A DNA stretch of 10,773 nt from Gammaproteobacteria bacterium (GTDB taxonomy: Bacteria; Pseudomonadota; Gammaproteobacteria; Porifericomitales; Porifericomitaceae), in the NCBI GenBank assembly GCA_028817255.1, contig JAPPQA010000054.1, positions 1 to 10,773 on the forward strand, read 5' to 3'. Of this stretch, positions 1 through 7,159 are shown piece by piece. Each line of letters opens with the position of its first letter. Positions within the stretch are counted from its first letter, which is position 1. The position numbers and the translations under genes are program-made. The notes under the pieces were generated by a model that saw nothing but the letters and a program-made list of their open reading frames with translations, did no database searches and was not told the origin of the DNA.

Positions 1-97
1 CAACGTTCAAGGCAGAGACATCACCGCCGACAAAGACCCGCTCCAGGGAAACGGCAACCGCCCCCTGCCCAAGCGCCTCCCTCCCGGGATGCAGCGG
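1..97. other. Region downstream of hao, cut by window edge
   Basis: On the minus strand this follows the hao stop codon. No ATG- or GTG-started frame runs to the edge: the one ATG (in the rightward complement of about 20-22) meets a stop four codons later. The frame in register with hao stays open past its TGA to the edge, but has no usable start. I see no convincing terminator hairpin. A downstream gene such as haoB may begin just outside the window, but nothing here proves it. Confidence 0.4.
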
Positions 98-1699
98 TCA
101 CTTCTTCTCGATCTTTGCCAGCCTCTCCTGCAAGGCGTGCATCTCGCGGATCCGGGTATTCTCCTGCTGGATCTCCGTGTAGCGCTCAAGCAACTGAGAC
201 CAGCCTTCCGTGTAAGTGAAGCCGCCGGGATTGACGTGGAACAAACCCTTGTAGTGCTTGATCAGATCTTGTTCCCACATCTCCGCGTGGGCGCGATCCA
301 CCAGCGAAGGATTGTTGCCCTCCGCCCAGAACAGCGAGAAGAAATCTCCGGGCGCATCCTCCATTGGAGCCGGCGGCGTCGGACGGTTGGTTTTTTGCCC
401 CGTCATGAGACCCTCGTCGTAGAGGGCCTGCACGATCTTCTTGGCTTCCTGCTCCACCGCAAGTCCCTGAATCGTCCCCTTGTCGGCAGTATCCAGCCAA
501 ATCCTGGCAAAGCGCGGAGAGTGGCAGGCGCTGCAACTCTGCACCCACGATTCTTTCCTGCTCTCGAACCATTCATGACCGAGATTATCGGCGATCGCCG
601 GCGTGGGGTTGAAGCCCCAGCGCACCTTGCGAACCAGGTTGTGCGAGAATTCGCCGTTGAACTCGAAATGGCAGGTGGCGCAGGTGGGCGCCGTGTAGCC
701 CCCTTTCGCGAGCGCATCCTTCAAGGGCACCTCGAAGTTCCATTCGTCCTTGCCGCTGGTCTGGTAGATCACCCCGTGCTTGGAGTACATGTAATTCTCA
801 TATTCGTTGTGATCGACGCCGTTGTGGCAGGTGGCGCAGGCCTCCGGCTTGCGCGCCTCCGCGGCGGAAAACTCATGGCGGGTGTGGCAACCGTCGCACT
901 TGTTCTGCTGGTAATGGCACATGTCGCAACCCTGCGCGACCTCCCGTTGCGGCATGGCGGCCCAGACCGCGGTCTCCACGTTCGCCTTCCAGTCCATCGC
1001 ATGAGAAGGGTGCCCCTTGGGCCATTGCTCCTGCGGCCACTCCTGCTCTTTCTCCGACTCGGCCTCCGCGAACTGCCGCACGTGACACTCGCCGCAGGCG
1101 GCCCGGTCCGGCATCCGCAACTCCACATGGTGTTCTATGGCCTGCTTCCCTACGCCCCCGTGACAGTCAATGCAGCCGACCTCCTTGAGTTGCTCGCCCT
1201 TTTTCAGCACGCCGCGAAGCGCCAGGTTTTTCTCGACCTCCTCAAGCTCGGCCTTCTTGTAATAGCGCGGGTCTTCCGGGGACAGTTGGCGCAAAGCATC
1301 CAAGTTGGCATGGGTGCTCTTCTTCCACGAATGCACCCACCCTCCGGTAATCGCAGTGTGGCAAGTCACGCAGTCCTCGCGCTTGGTCGTCGCCTTGAGA
1401 GTGTCGGGAGGCTGGTAGAAGGTAACCGGATTCCAGTATTGCTGGATGGGAATCGGCTCCCATAGATCGGAATATTTGCCCTTGCCGGGATGATCGGCGT
1501 AATACTTCTCTTTGATTTTTTCGTAATCGTAGTCCGCCGCCGCGACCGGCCCCCAGGCCCCCAAAAAGCCGAACAGGACGATCCACGCGCAGGCGGCCCG
1601 CACAAGCCTGGCCCGTGGAAAATCGGAATTCCCCGAACCCAGGGCCCGCCGCCCAAAGCAAGAACCCGCATCGAACCGCAATGCAACATCGTCTGCCAT
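98..1699 (-). CDS. hao: Hydroxylamine oxidoreductase, octaheme cytochrome c
   Basis: A periplasmic enzyme that oxidises hydroxylamine and passes electrons to c-type cytochromes; family members are homotrimers with a P460 catalytic heme. The 533-residue product has eight CXXCH motifs, starting near residues 110, 176, 202, 258, 268, 288, 340 and 389. The stretch from the fourth to the sixth, including CDGCHTRHEFS and RKPEACATCH, closely resembles ammonia-oxidiser HAO as I remember it. Near the C terminus NPGGFTYTEGW (490-500) carries Tyr497, the expected crosslinking tyrosine; nitrite-reducing HAO relatives usually lack it. The signal peptide hydrophobic core is about residues 36-53, with likely cleavage after the Ala run before DYDYE. 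The ATG at 1699 is chosen for an AAGGAGG site (1708-1714) 8 nt upstream; a GTG at 1603 would give a shorter, more typical signal peptide. An ATG at 1852 is rejected because it lies upstream of the predicted transcription start. The protein ends in a predicted helix (LQERLAKIEKK) and lacks the C-terminal hydrophobic tail I recall for Nitrosomonas HAO. Confidence 0.93.
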   Translation of the reverse strand: MADDVALRFDAGSCFGRRALGSGNSDFPRARLVRAACAWIVLFGFLGAWGPVAAADYDYEKIKEKYYADHPGKGKYSDLWEPIPIQQYWNPVTFYQPPDTLKATTKREDCVTCHTAITGGWVHSWKKSTHANLDALRQLSPEDPRYYKKAELEEVEKNLALRGVLKKGEQLKEVGCIDCHGGVGKQAIEHHVELRMPDRAACGECHVRQFAEAESEKEQEWPQEQWPKGHPSHAMDWKANVETAVWAAMPQREVAQGCDMCHYQQNKCDGCHTRHEFSAAEARKPEACATCHNGVDHNEYENYMYSKHGVIYQTSGKDEWNFEVPLKDALAKGGYTAPTCATCHFEFNGEFSHNLVRKVRWGFNPTPAIADNLGHEWFESRKESWVQSCSACHSPRFARIWLDTADKGTIQGLAVEQEAKKIVQALYDEGLMTGQKTNRPTPPAPMEDAPGDFFSLFWAEGNNPSLVDRAHAEMWEQDLIKHYKGLFHVNPGGFTYTEGWSQLLERYTEIQQENTRIREMHALQERLAKIEKK

Positions 1700-1707
1700 T
1701 GCCATCC

Positions 1708-1714
1708 CCTCCTT
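1708..1714 (-). promoter_or_regulatory. Strong Shine-Dalgarno site of hao
   Basis: AAGGAGG on the minus strand, 8 nt before the ATG at 1699. It is the best ribosome binding site in the window and fixes the hao start. Another in-frame ATG at 1705 is too close to the site to be used efficiently. Confidence 0.85.
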
Positions 1715-1795
1715 CACCTTCGCCTTCGCACCACCCCCCGTACCGCGCCATCGGCAACTTGAACTCACGCGATAGCGCCGCACGCCTCCGAAATC

Positions 1796-1815
1796 TCTCT
1801 GGCGGTCTCTGGCGG
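1796..1815. repeat. Perfect 10-bp tandem repeat in the hao leader
   Basis: TCTCTGGCGG occurs twice in direct succession (plus-strand reading), that is CCGCCAGAGA twice in the hao mRNA sense. It begins about 9 nt downstream of the predicted hao transcription start, and its period is about one helical turn. Position and spacing would suit a regulator binding site, but I do not recognise the sequence as a known operator. Confidence 0.6.
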
Positions 1816-1830
1816 AAAGCCGCTTATGAA

Positions 1831-1859
1831 AGTATAGAACCTCCTGCCCCAATTTTCAA
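1831..1859 (-). promoter_or_regulatory. Sigma70-type promoter of hao
   Basis: On the minus strand, TTGAAA (1854-1859) is followed after exactly 17 nt by TATACT (1831-1836), close to the TTGACA-N17-TATAAT consensus. The predicted transcription start is near 1824, giving a leader of about 125 nt before the ATG at 1699. This promoter indicates that hao is transcribed separately from the upstream mla-murA-his operon. The call rests on sequence match alone. Confidence 0.65.
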
Positions 1860-1870
1860 ATCTTTGTCCG

Positions 1871-1929
1871 CGCCCGCCAGCCCCACTAGCCGTTACGCAA
1901 TCGAAGGCAAGCAAAGCGGCTGGCAGGCG
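1871..1929. repeat. Imperfect inverted repeat between hisC and hao promoter
   Basis: The arms CGCCCGCCAGCC (1871-1882) and GGCTGGCAGGCG (1918-1929) are complementary at 11 of 12 positions, with a 35-nt loop. It lies 24 nt past the hisC stop and just upstream of the hao -35 element. It could weakly terminate the his transcript or be a regulator site. No U-run follows, so it is not a typical intrinsic terminator. Confidence 0.35.
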
Positions 1930-1953
1930 ATGGGAATCGCTTGCGTCCTTTCG

Positions 1954-3129
1954 TCATTTCCGCGTGCGCGGGGAAGCGCCGCCGCCATGCGCCCGCAGGG
2001 CTTCCCGCAGGCTCTGCAGAAAGAGGCGGTTCTCCGCCGGGGCGCCGACGCTGACGCGCAAGCATTGGCGCAGAGAGGGGTGGCTGCCGTGCAGGTTCTT
2101 GACCAGGACGCCGCGGCGGCGCAAGGCCCGGTGCACGGCATCCGCGGGGGCGGCGGCGAGGCGCAGCAGCAGAAAGTTGGCGTGACTGGGCCAGACCTCG
2201 ACGCCGTCCAGGCGGCGCAAGGCCCGGTACAGTCTCTGCCGGGCGGCGCGGTTCCGCTCCAGCAGGGGCCCGAAATCGGCGCTGAAATCGGCGCCATTGG
2301 CGCCCAGCAGGTGGGCCGCGCAGGCCTGATTCAGGGCGCCGACGTTGTACGGCAGGCGCAGCTTTTCCAATTGCTCGAGCCAGTGCGGCGCGCCGATCAG
2401 GACGCCTATGCGCAGCGCGGCCAGGCCCATCTTGGACAGGGTGCGCAGGATCAGCAGGTGCTGGTATTCGGATACGGCGCCTAGCATGGTCCTGCGGGAG
2501 TAGGGGAAATACGCCTCGTCCGCCACCACGATCCCCGGCGCGGCGCGCACGATTCGGCGCACCGCCTCCTCGTCGAACAAGGTGCCGGTGGGGTTGTTCG
2601 GCCAGGCCAGCCAGACGATGGCGGGGCGGTGGCGGACAATGGCGGCGCGCATGGCCTCCGGGTCCAGGGCGAAGTCGCCCGGCCGCAGCGGCACGCCCAC
2701 GTATTCCATGCCGGCCATCGCGGCGACGCGGCGGTACATGACGAAGGTGGGCTCGGGCGCCAGGACCTTGCGCCCGCGACCGGCCAGGGCCAGCGTGAGG
2801 TAGAGGATCAGTTCGTCGGAGCCGTTGCCGGGGAGCAGGGCCAGGGAGTCGGGGATATCCAGGGCGGCGCGCAGGGCCCGGCGCAGGGCGCCGGCATCGG
2901 CATCGGGGTAGCGGTGCAGGGGCTGGGCGCGCAGCTGCCGCAGACAGCCGGCGCGCAGGGCGGCCGGCAGGGCGTAGGGGAGTTCCATGGCGTCCAGCTT
3001 GGCGGCCGGCTCGCTGGCGGCGGCGGGCAAAGGCGCGGCAGCAGCGTAGGGCTCCATTGCCAGCACGGCCGGGCGCAGCCAGCGCCGCAGCCGCGCTGTC
3101 GCCGGCGCGTCCGGCCCGGGCTCAGTCAC
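1954..3129 (-). CDS. hisC: Histidinol-phosphate aminotransferase
   Basis: A cytoplasmic PLP enzyme that converts imidazole acetol phosphate and glutamate to histidinol phosphate. The 391-residue product is a fold-type I aminotransferase: WPNNPTG (176-182), DEAY (204-207), the PLP lysine Lys233 in LSKMGLAALRIG, and a C-terminal substrate arginine near 358 in LRVSVGAP. The start is a GTG at 3129 that overlaps the end of hisD by 8 bp; an upstream GGAG supports it, and the longer ATG frame from 3192 would run 71 bp into hisD. It is slightly longer than the usual 350-370 residues because of an Ala/Pro-rich insertion around residues 27-43, before the conserved KLDAMELPY. Last gene of the operon. 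Many gammaproteobacteria carry a second hisC elsewhere, so this may not be the only copy. Confidence 0.95.
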   Translation of the reverse strand: MTEPGPDAPATARLRRWLRPAVLAMEPYAAAAPLPAAASEPAAKLDAMELPYALPAALRAGCLRQLRAQPLHRYPDADAGALRRALRAALDIPDSLALLPGNGSDELILYLTLALAGRGRKVLAPEPTFVMYRRVAAMAGMEYVGVPLRPGDFALDPEAMRAAIVRHRPAIVWLAWPNNPTGTLFDEEAVRRIVRAAPGIVVADEAYFPYSRRTMLGAVSEYQHLLILRTLSKMGLAALRIGVLIGAPHWLEQLEKLRLPYNVGALNQACAAHLLGANGADFSADFGPLLERNRAARQRLYRALRRLDGVEVWPSHANFLLLRLAAAPADAVHRALRRRGVLVKNLHGSHPSLRQCLRVSVGAPAENRLFLQSLREALRAHGGGASPRTRK

Positions 3130-4477
3130 GCCCGGAAGTCTCCGGGCGCTCCCGACGCGCCCCGGCAACGCGCAACTCGGCGGCGCGGGCATGCGCCGTC
3201 AGCCCTTCGCCATGCGCCAGCAGGGCCGCCAGGCCGCCCAGGAAAGCGCCGGAGGCACGGTCGCAACGGATCAGCGAAGAGCGTTTCTGGAAGTCATAGA
3301 CGCCCAGCGGCGAGGCAAAACGCGCGCTGCCGCCGGTGGGCAGCACGTGGTTGGGCCCGGCGCAGTAGTCCCCCAGGACTTCGGCGCTGTAGTGGCCCAG
3401 GAAGATCGCCCCGGCGTTGCGCACGTCTTCGAGCAGGGACTCGGGGTCGGCGACGGCCAGCTGCAGATGCTCCGGGGCGATGCGGTTGGCGACGGCTACG
3501 GCCTCGCGCAGATCGCGCGCTTGGATGGTCAGGCCGTGCCGTTGCAGCGCAACGCGGATGATGTCGGCGCGCTCCAGTTCCGGCAGCCGCCGCTGCAGGG
3601 CTTGCCGAACGCTTTGCAACTGCGACTCTTCCGGGCTGATCAGGATGGCGCGCGCGTCCTCGTCGTGCTCCGCCTGGGCGCACAGGTCCATTGCCACCCA
3701 CTCGGGGTCGGCGTCGCCGTCGCAGATCACCAGCACTTCGGAGGGACCGGCCAGCAGGTCTATGCCCACCTCGCCGTACACCAGCTGCTTGGCAGCGGCG
3801 ACATAGGCATTGCCGGGGCCCACGATCTTGTCCACACGGGGAACGGTGGCCGTGCCGTAAGCCAGGGCCGCCACGGCCTGGGCGCCGCCGACGGCAAAAC
3901 CGCGGTCCACCCCGGCAATGGCGGCGGCGGCCAGCACCAGGGGGTCGTGGCCGCCTTCCCGGGCGGGCACGACCATAACGACCTGCCCTACCTCGGCCAC
4001 CCGCGCCGGCAACACGTTCATCAGCACGGAGGAGGGGTAGGCCGCCCTGCCCCCGGGGACATACACGCCCACCCGCTCCAGCGGCGCGACCTTCTCGCCC
4101 AGGACGACGCCCTGTTCGTCCCGGTAGCGCCAGGATTCCAGCCGCTGGCGACGGTGGTGGGCGCGGATGCGCTCGGCCGCCTGCTCCAGGGCGGCGCGGG
4201 ACTCGGACGGGATCTCCTCCAGGGCGGCGCGGAACCGTCGCGGCGGGATCTCCAGGTCCGCCGGCGCGGCGACGGCGTGGCGGTCGAGGCGGCGGGTATG
4301 CTCCATGAGGGCGGCGTCGCCGCGCCGGCGCACATCCTCGACGATGGCACGGGCGGTTGCCACGACCTCCGCCGCCGGGCGCGCGGCGGCCAGCAGGCGG
4401 CGCAAGCCGGCGTCGAAGTCCGGCGCGCGGGCGTCCAGGTGGCGAATCCGAATATCGTCCCCTGTGCCGTCCTTCAT
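3122..4477 (-). CDS. hisD: Histidinol dehydrogenase
   Basis: A zinc enzyme that catalyses the last two NAD-dependent steps of histidine synthesis, histidinol to histidine via histidinal. The 451-residue product has the family core VGPGNAYVAAAKQ (219-231), then AGPSEVLV. By alignment from memory with the E. coli enzyme, the zinc ligands are Gln268, His271 (AQAEHDED), Asp395 (VYDFQKR) and His429 (LTAH). The catalytic pair is Glu336-His337 (APEHLQL), and His377 lies in AGPNHVLP. All expected residues are present, so it should be active. The ATG at 4477 overlaps the hisG stop in an ATGA arrangement, with GGAGG 4 nt upstream, so translation is probably coupled to hisG. The frame extends further upstream into hisG but that part is not family sequence. 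Confidence 0.97.
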   Translation of the reverse strand: MKDGTGDDIRIRHLDARAPDFDAGLRRLLAAARPAAEVVATARAIVEDVRRRGDAALMEHTRRLDRHAVAAPADLEIPPRRFRAALEEIPSESRAALEQAAERIRAHHRRQRLESWRYRDEQGVVLGEKVAPLERVGVYVPGGRAAYPSSVLMNVLPARVAEVGQVVMVVPAREGGHDPLVLAAAAIAGVDRGFAVGGAQAVAALAYGTATVPRVDKIVGPGNAYVAAAKQLVYGEVGIDLLAGPSEVLVICDGDADPEWVAMDLCAQAEHDEDARAILISPEESQLQSVRQALQRRLPELERADIIRVALQRHGLTIQARDLREAVAVANRIAPEHLQLAVADPESLLEDVRNAGAIFLGHYSAEVLGDYCAGPNHVLPTGGSARFASPLGVYDFQKRSSLIRCDRASGAFLGGLAALLAHGEGLTAHARAAELRVAGARRERPETSGRD

Positions 4478-5139
4478 GTCGCCTCCGCGCCTTGCCGCCC
4501 GCCGTCCCCGGCCGCCGCCTCGCGCAGGCGGCCGATCAGCCGGGACAGGGCTTCGTGCTTGAAGCGCATGGATGCCTTGTTGACTACCAATCGCGCGCTG
4601 ATCTCGGCGACGGTGTCCACCGGCACCAGGTCGTTCGCCTTCAAGGTGCGGCCGGTGGCCACCAGGTCCACGATGCAGTCGGCGATGCCCAGCAACGGCG
4701 CGAGCTCCAGCGCCCCGCCGAGACGGATCAATTCGACTTGCCGGCCGCCGCCGGCAAAATAGCGCCGCGCCGTGCGCACGTACTTGGTGGCCACCCTGAG
4801 GTTTTCCAGGTCGTGGACGGCCTGCCCCCGCGGCGCGGCCAGAACCAGCCGGCAACGGCCGACCCCCAGGTCCAGCGGGTCGAAGAAATCGTTTTGCCGG
4901 CGCTCCAGCAAAATATCGCGCCCGACGATGCCCAGGTCGGCGGCGCCATGCTCTATGTACGCGGGGATGTCCATGGAGCGGGCCACGAACAGCCGCAACG
5001 CCGGGTCTTCCGTCTCCAGCAACAGGCGGCGCGCGGGATCCGCGTCCGGGCGGGGCCGGATGCCGACCCGCGCCAGCAATGCCAGCGCGCCCTCCAGCAG
5101 GCGCCCCTTGGCCAGGGCGATGGTCAGCGGTTCGCTCAT
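4474..5139 (-). CDS. hisG: ATP phosphoribosyltransferase, short form
   Basis: First enzyme of histidine synthesis, condensing ATP and PRPP. At 221 residues it is the short form: catalytic domain only, ending soon after the PRPP-binding motif DLVATGRTLKANDL (157-170), without the C-terminal ACT-like regulatory domain of the roughly 300-residue long form. In characterised short-form systems the enzyme works as a complex with HisZ, a histidyl-tRNA synthetase paralogue that supplies activity and histidine feedback. No hisZ is in this window, so it should be elsewhere in the genome. Other family signatures are IALAKGRLLE (7-16) and GAADLGIVGRDIL (65-77). The ATG is 34 nt after murA, and no clear Shine-Dalgarno site precedes it. 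Confidence 0.96.
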   Translation of the reverse strand: MSEPLTIALAKGRLLEGALALLARVGIRPRPDADPARRLLLETEDPALRLFVARSMDIPAYIEHGAADLGIVGRDILLERRQNDFFDPLDLGVGRCRLVLAAPRGQAVHDLENLRVATKYVRTARRYFAGGGRQVELIRLGGALELAPLLGIADCIVDLVATGRTLKANDLVPVDTVAEISARLVVNKASMRFKHEALSRLIGRLREAAAGDGGRQGAEAT

Positions 5140-5173
5140 GGCGGCGCCAGGCGGCGGCCCGGGGGCACCCGGC

Positions 5174-6478
5174 TCAGGCGGAGACTTGCCCCGGGGCGGC
5201 GACCCTGGCGGAGGAGGAAAGGGGCACGGGCACCCGTCTGATCCGAGCCCCCAACTGGGCCAGTTTCTCCTCGATAGTCTCGTAGCCCCGGTCTATGTGA
5301 TAGATGCGGTCCACCCGGGTCACGCCCTCGGCCACCAGGCCGGCCAACACCAGGCTGGCCGAGGCGCGCAGATCGGTAGCCATCACCGGGGCGCTGGCCA
5401 GCTTTTCGACCCCGACGCTGCAAGCGCGGTTCTGCTCCAGGCGCAGCTCCGCCCCCATGCGGCGCAATTCCTGCACATGCATAAACCGGTTCTCGAACAC
5501 GGATTCGGTGATCGTGCCGGCGCCTTCCGCCATGCAGTTCATCGCGGTGATCTGCGCCTGCATGTCGGTGGGGAAGCCGGGGAAGGGCGCAGTGCATACG
5601 TCCACCGCCTTCGGGCGGCGGCGCATCTCCAGACAAATGGCGTTCTCCTCGCAGTCAATCTCGGCGCCCGCCTGCCGCAGTTTGGGCAGGACGCCCTCCA
5701 GCAGGGAGGCGCGCGTATTGCGCAACCGCACCCGCCCGCCGGTCATGATCGCCGCGATCAGATAGGTCCCGGTTTCGATGCGGTCCGGCAACACCTCGTA
5801 GTCGGTGCCGGACAGCGCGTCCACCCCCTCGATCCGAATGCAGTCCGTGCCCGCGCCCTCAATCTTGGCGCCCATGCGCTGCAGGCAACGGGCCAGGTCG
5901 GCGACCTCGGGTTCGCGGGCGGCGTTCTCGATCACCGTGACGCCTTGCGCCAGGGTGGCGGCCATCATCAGGTTTTCCGTGCCCGTGACCGTGACCATTG
6001 CCATGCGCAGGCGGGTGCCGTGCAGACGCTTGGCCCAGGCACGGATGTAGCCGTCCTGTACGCGCACCTTGGCGCCCATCGCCTCCAGGCCGGCAAGGTG
6101 CAGGTTGACCGGCCGGGTGCCGATGGCGCAGCCGCCAGGCAGGGAGACGTCCACCTTGCCGTACCGGGACAGCAACGGCCCCAGCACCAAGATGGAGGCG
6201 CGCATCGTTCTGACCATGTTGTAAGGGGCGAAGAAGTTCCGCAGCTTGTCGTTGACCACCGCGACCTGCATCCGTTCGTCCAGCGTCAGCGAAGAGCCCA
6301 TCTGGGCCATCAGATCGATGGTGGTGGTGACGTCTTGCAAATGCGGCACGTTGCTGATCGTCATCGGCTGGTCGGTCAGCAAGGTGGCCGCCAACACCGG
6401 CAACACCGAGTTCTTTGCCCCGGAGATGCGGATCTCGCCCTCCAGGGGATAGCCGCCATGGATAATCAGGCAGTCCAT
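5174..6478 (-). CDS. murA: UDP-N-acetylglucosamine 1-carboxyvinyltransferase
   Basis: Cytoplasmic enzyme that transfers enolpyruvate from PEP to UDP-GlcNAc, the first committed step of peptidoglycan synthesis and the fosfomycin target. The 434-residue product has Lys22-Asn23 (GAKNS), the catalytic loop cysteine Cys117 in PGGCAIGTRPVNLH, Asp305 (FPTDMQAQ), Arg371 (DLRASASL) and Arg397 (DRGYE). A cysteine rather than aspartate in the loop predicts the fosfomycin-sensitive type. I chose the ATG at 6478 because family members begin with a sequence like MDCLIIHGGYPL. Two more in-frame ATGs at 6490 and 6502, created by a 12-bp tandem repeat, would add 4 or 8 residues. No clear ribosome binding site precedes any of the three. 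The C terminus runs about 10 residues past the usual end. It lies 55 nt after ibaG and 34 nt before hisG. Confidence 0.97.
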   Translation of the reverse strand: MDCLIIHGGYPLEGEIRISGAKNSVLPVLAATLLTDQPMTISNVPHLQDVTTTIDLMAQMGSSLTLDERMQVAVVNDKLRNFFAPYNMVRTMRASILVLGPLLSRYGKVDVSLPGGCAIGTRPVNLHLAGLEAMGAKVRVQDGYIRAWAKRLHGTRLRMAMVTVTGTENLMMAATLAQGVTVIENAAREPEVADLARCLQRMGAKIEGAGTDCIRIEGVDALSGTDYEVLPDRIETGTYLIAAIMTGGRVRLRNTRASLLEGVLPKLRQAGAEIDCEENAICLEMRRRPKAVDVCTAPFPGFPTDMQAQITAMNCMAEGAGTITESVFENRFMHVQELRRMGAELRLEQNRACSVGVEKLASAPVMATDLRASASLVLAGLVAEGVTRVDRIYHIDRGYETIEEKLAQLGARIRRVPVPLSSSARVAAPGQVSA

Positions 6479-6508
6479 GGGGCAATCCATGGGGCAGCGC
6501 ATGGGGCA
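6473..6508 (-). repeat. 12-bp tandem repeat with three in-frame murA ATGs
   Basis: TGCCCCATG recurs at 6500-6508, 6488-6496 and 6476-6484 on the minus strand, a period of 12 bp. Each unit carries an ATG in the murA frame and encodes the four-residue pattern Cys-Pro-Met-(Arg/Asp). Since the period is a multiple of three, copy-number changes would alter the N terminus of MurA without a frameshift. Confidence 0.8.
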
Positions 6509-6533
6509 GCTTGGGGGCGGCTTGGGAGGCGGT

Positions 6534-6794
6534 TCACGGGGACAGGTCCCGCCCTTCGCTTTCCCACTCTTCCGGCGTACAGGTCTTGAGGGAGATGGCG
6601 TGGATCTCGCCGCTCTGCAATTGCTGGTCCAGGCAGCGGTACACTCGCTGGTGCCGCTGGACGTGGCCCTCGCCCGCAAAGGCGCCGCTCACCACGACAG
6701 CGTGAAAATGCAGGCCGTCCTCGCTGCCCACCTCGACCCGGCTGCCGTCGGGCAGCCCCCGGGCGATCAGGGACTTGACTTCAGCGGGGCGCAT
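6534..6794 (-). CDS. ibaG: BolA-family protein IbaG
   Basis: A small cytoplasmic BolA-like protein of 86 residues. Family members bind monothiol glutaredoxins and can share a [2Fe-2S] cluster; IbaG (YrbA) is linked to acid resistance and iron-sulfur or envelope physiology. Visible family features are DGLHFHAVVVS (26-36), the invariant His48 in the RHQRVY helix motif, and HAISLKTCTPEEW (65-77), close to the E. coli form as I recall it. Cys72 sits where several homologues have an aromatic residue. The ATG at 6794 matches the family N terminus; a TTG at 6821 would add nine residues and is less likely. No clear ribosome binding site is seen. The gene lies between mlaB (62-nt gap) and murA, its usual place in gammaproteobacteria. 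Confidence 0.9.
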   Translation of the reverse strand: MRPAEVKSLIARGLPDGSRVEVGSEDGLHFHAVVVSGAFAGEGHVQRHQRVYRCLDQQLQSGEIHAISLKTCTPEEWESEGRDLSP

Positions 6795-6856
6795 GGCGGC
6801 GCCGCTTGCGGGCGACGGCAACGGGGGCGGCGACCGCGGCCGCGGAGGGAAGACTC

Positions 6857-7159
6857 TCAGTCACGCAGCAGTTCTCCCACGCCATAAAGGCCGGCGAGAC
6901 CCCGGAGCTGCTCCGGGACATTGAGGAACCGGGGCGGGTCGCGGCGCAACCGCCGCGCCTGGCGCAGCCAGTCCGTCAACAGCACCAGGCCGGCGCTGTC
7001 CATCCGGGTCACGCCGCCTAGATCGACGCTGCGCGGGGGGGAACGGGAGTAGGCGCGGTCCGCCTCTTCCTTCAGGGCCCTGACCGTGTCTATATGCACC
7101 TCGCCGGCGAGCCGCCAGGCGCCTTCGGCAGCGCATTCGAGCCGGGGTACGCCGCTCAC
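6857..7159 (-). CDS. mlaB: MlaB, STAS-domain subunit of the Mla transporter
   Basis: A cytoplasmic STAS-domain protein of 100 residues that, in E. coli, binds the MlaF ATPase and is needed for MlaFEDB assembly and activity. The sequence shows a short beta-rich start (WRLAGEVHIDTV), VDLGGVTRMDSAGLVLL (45-61) with Ser55 at the position that is Ser or Thr in STAS domains, and an amphipathic C-terminal helix. MlaB sequences are poorly conserved, so the name relies partly on position between mlaC and ibaG. The start is a GTG at 7159 overlapping the mlaC stop as GTGA, with GGAG about 7 nt upstream, indicating translational coupling. Confidence 0.9.
   Translation of the reverse strand: MSGVPRLECAAEGAWRLAGEVHIDTVRALKEEADRAYSRSPPRSVDLGGVTRMDSAGLVLLTDWLRQARRLRRDPPRFLNVPEQLRGLAGLYGVGELLRD

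Noticed and set aside
1..97. Open frame continuing past the hao stop, possible start of haoB
   Set aside because: No start codon with a ribosome binding site, too short to judge, and in the same frame as hao, so it may simply be chance.
89..1465. Long plus-strand open frame (458 codons) opposite hao
   Set aside because: The opposite strand encodes an unmistakable multiheme cytochrome. The plus-strand translation has no recognisable domain, and long antisense frames are common in GC-rich DNA.
98..1699. Alternative call as NrfA or octaheme nitrite/tetrathionate reductase
   Set aside because: There are eight motifs, all CXXCH with no CXXCK, and the C-terminal TYTEGW is specific to the HAO type.
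1700..1852. N-terminal extension of hao to an ATG at 1852
   Set aside because: That ATG sits beside the predicted -35 box, upstream of the transcription start. The extension is Arg-rich without family resemblance, and the ATG at 1699 has a strong ribosome binding site.
4772..6589. Plus-strand open frame of 605 codons opposite hisG and murA
   Set aside because: Low-complexity Gly/His/Gln/Arg-rich translation that spans two well-identified genes on the other strand. The plus-strand frame at 3191-4762 opposite hisD is rejected for the same reason.
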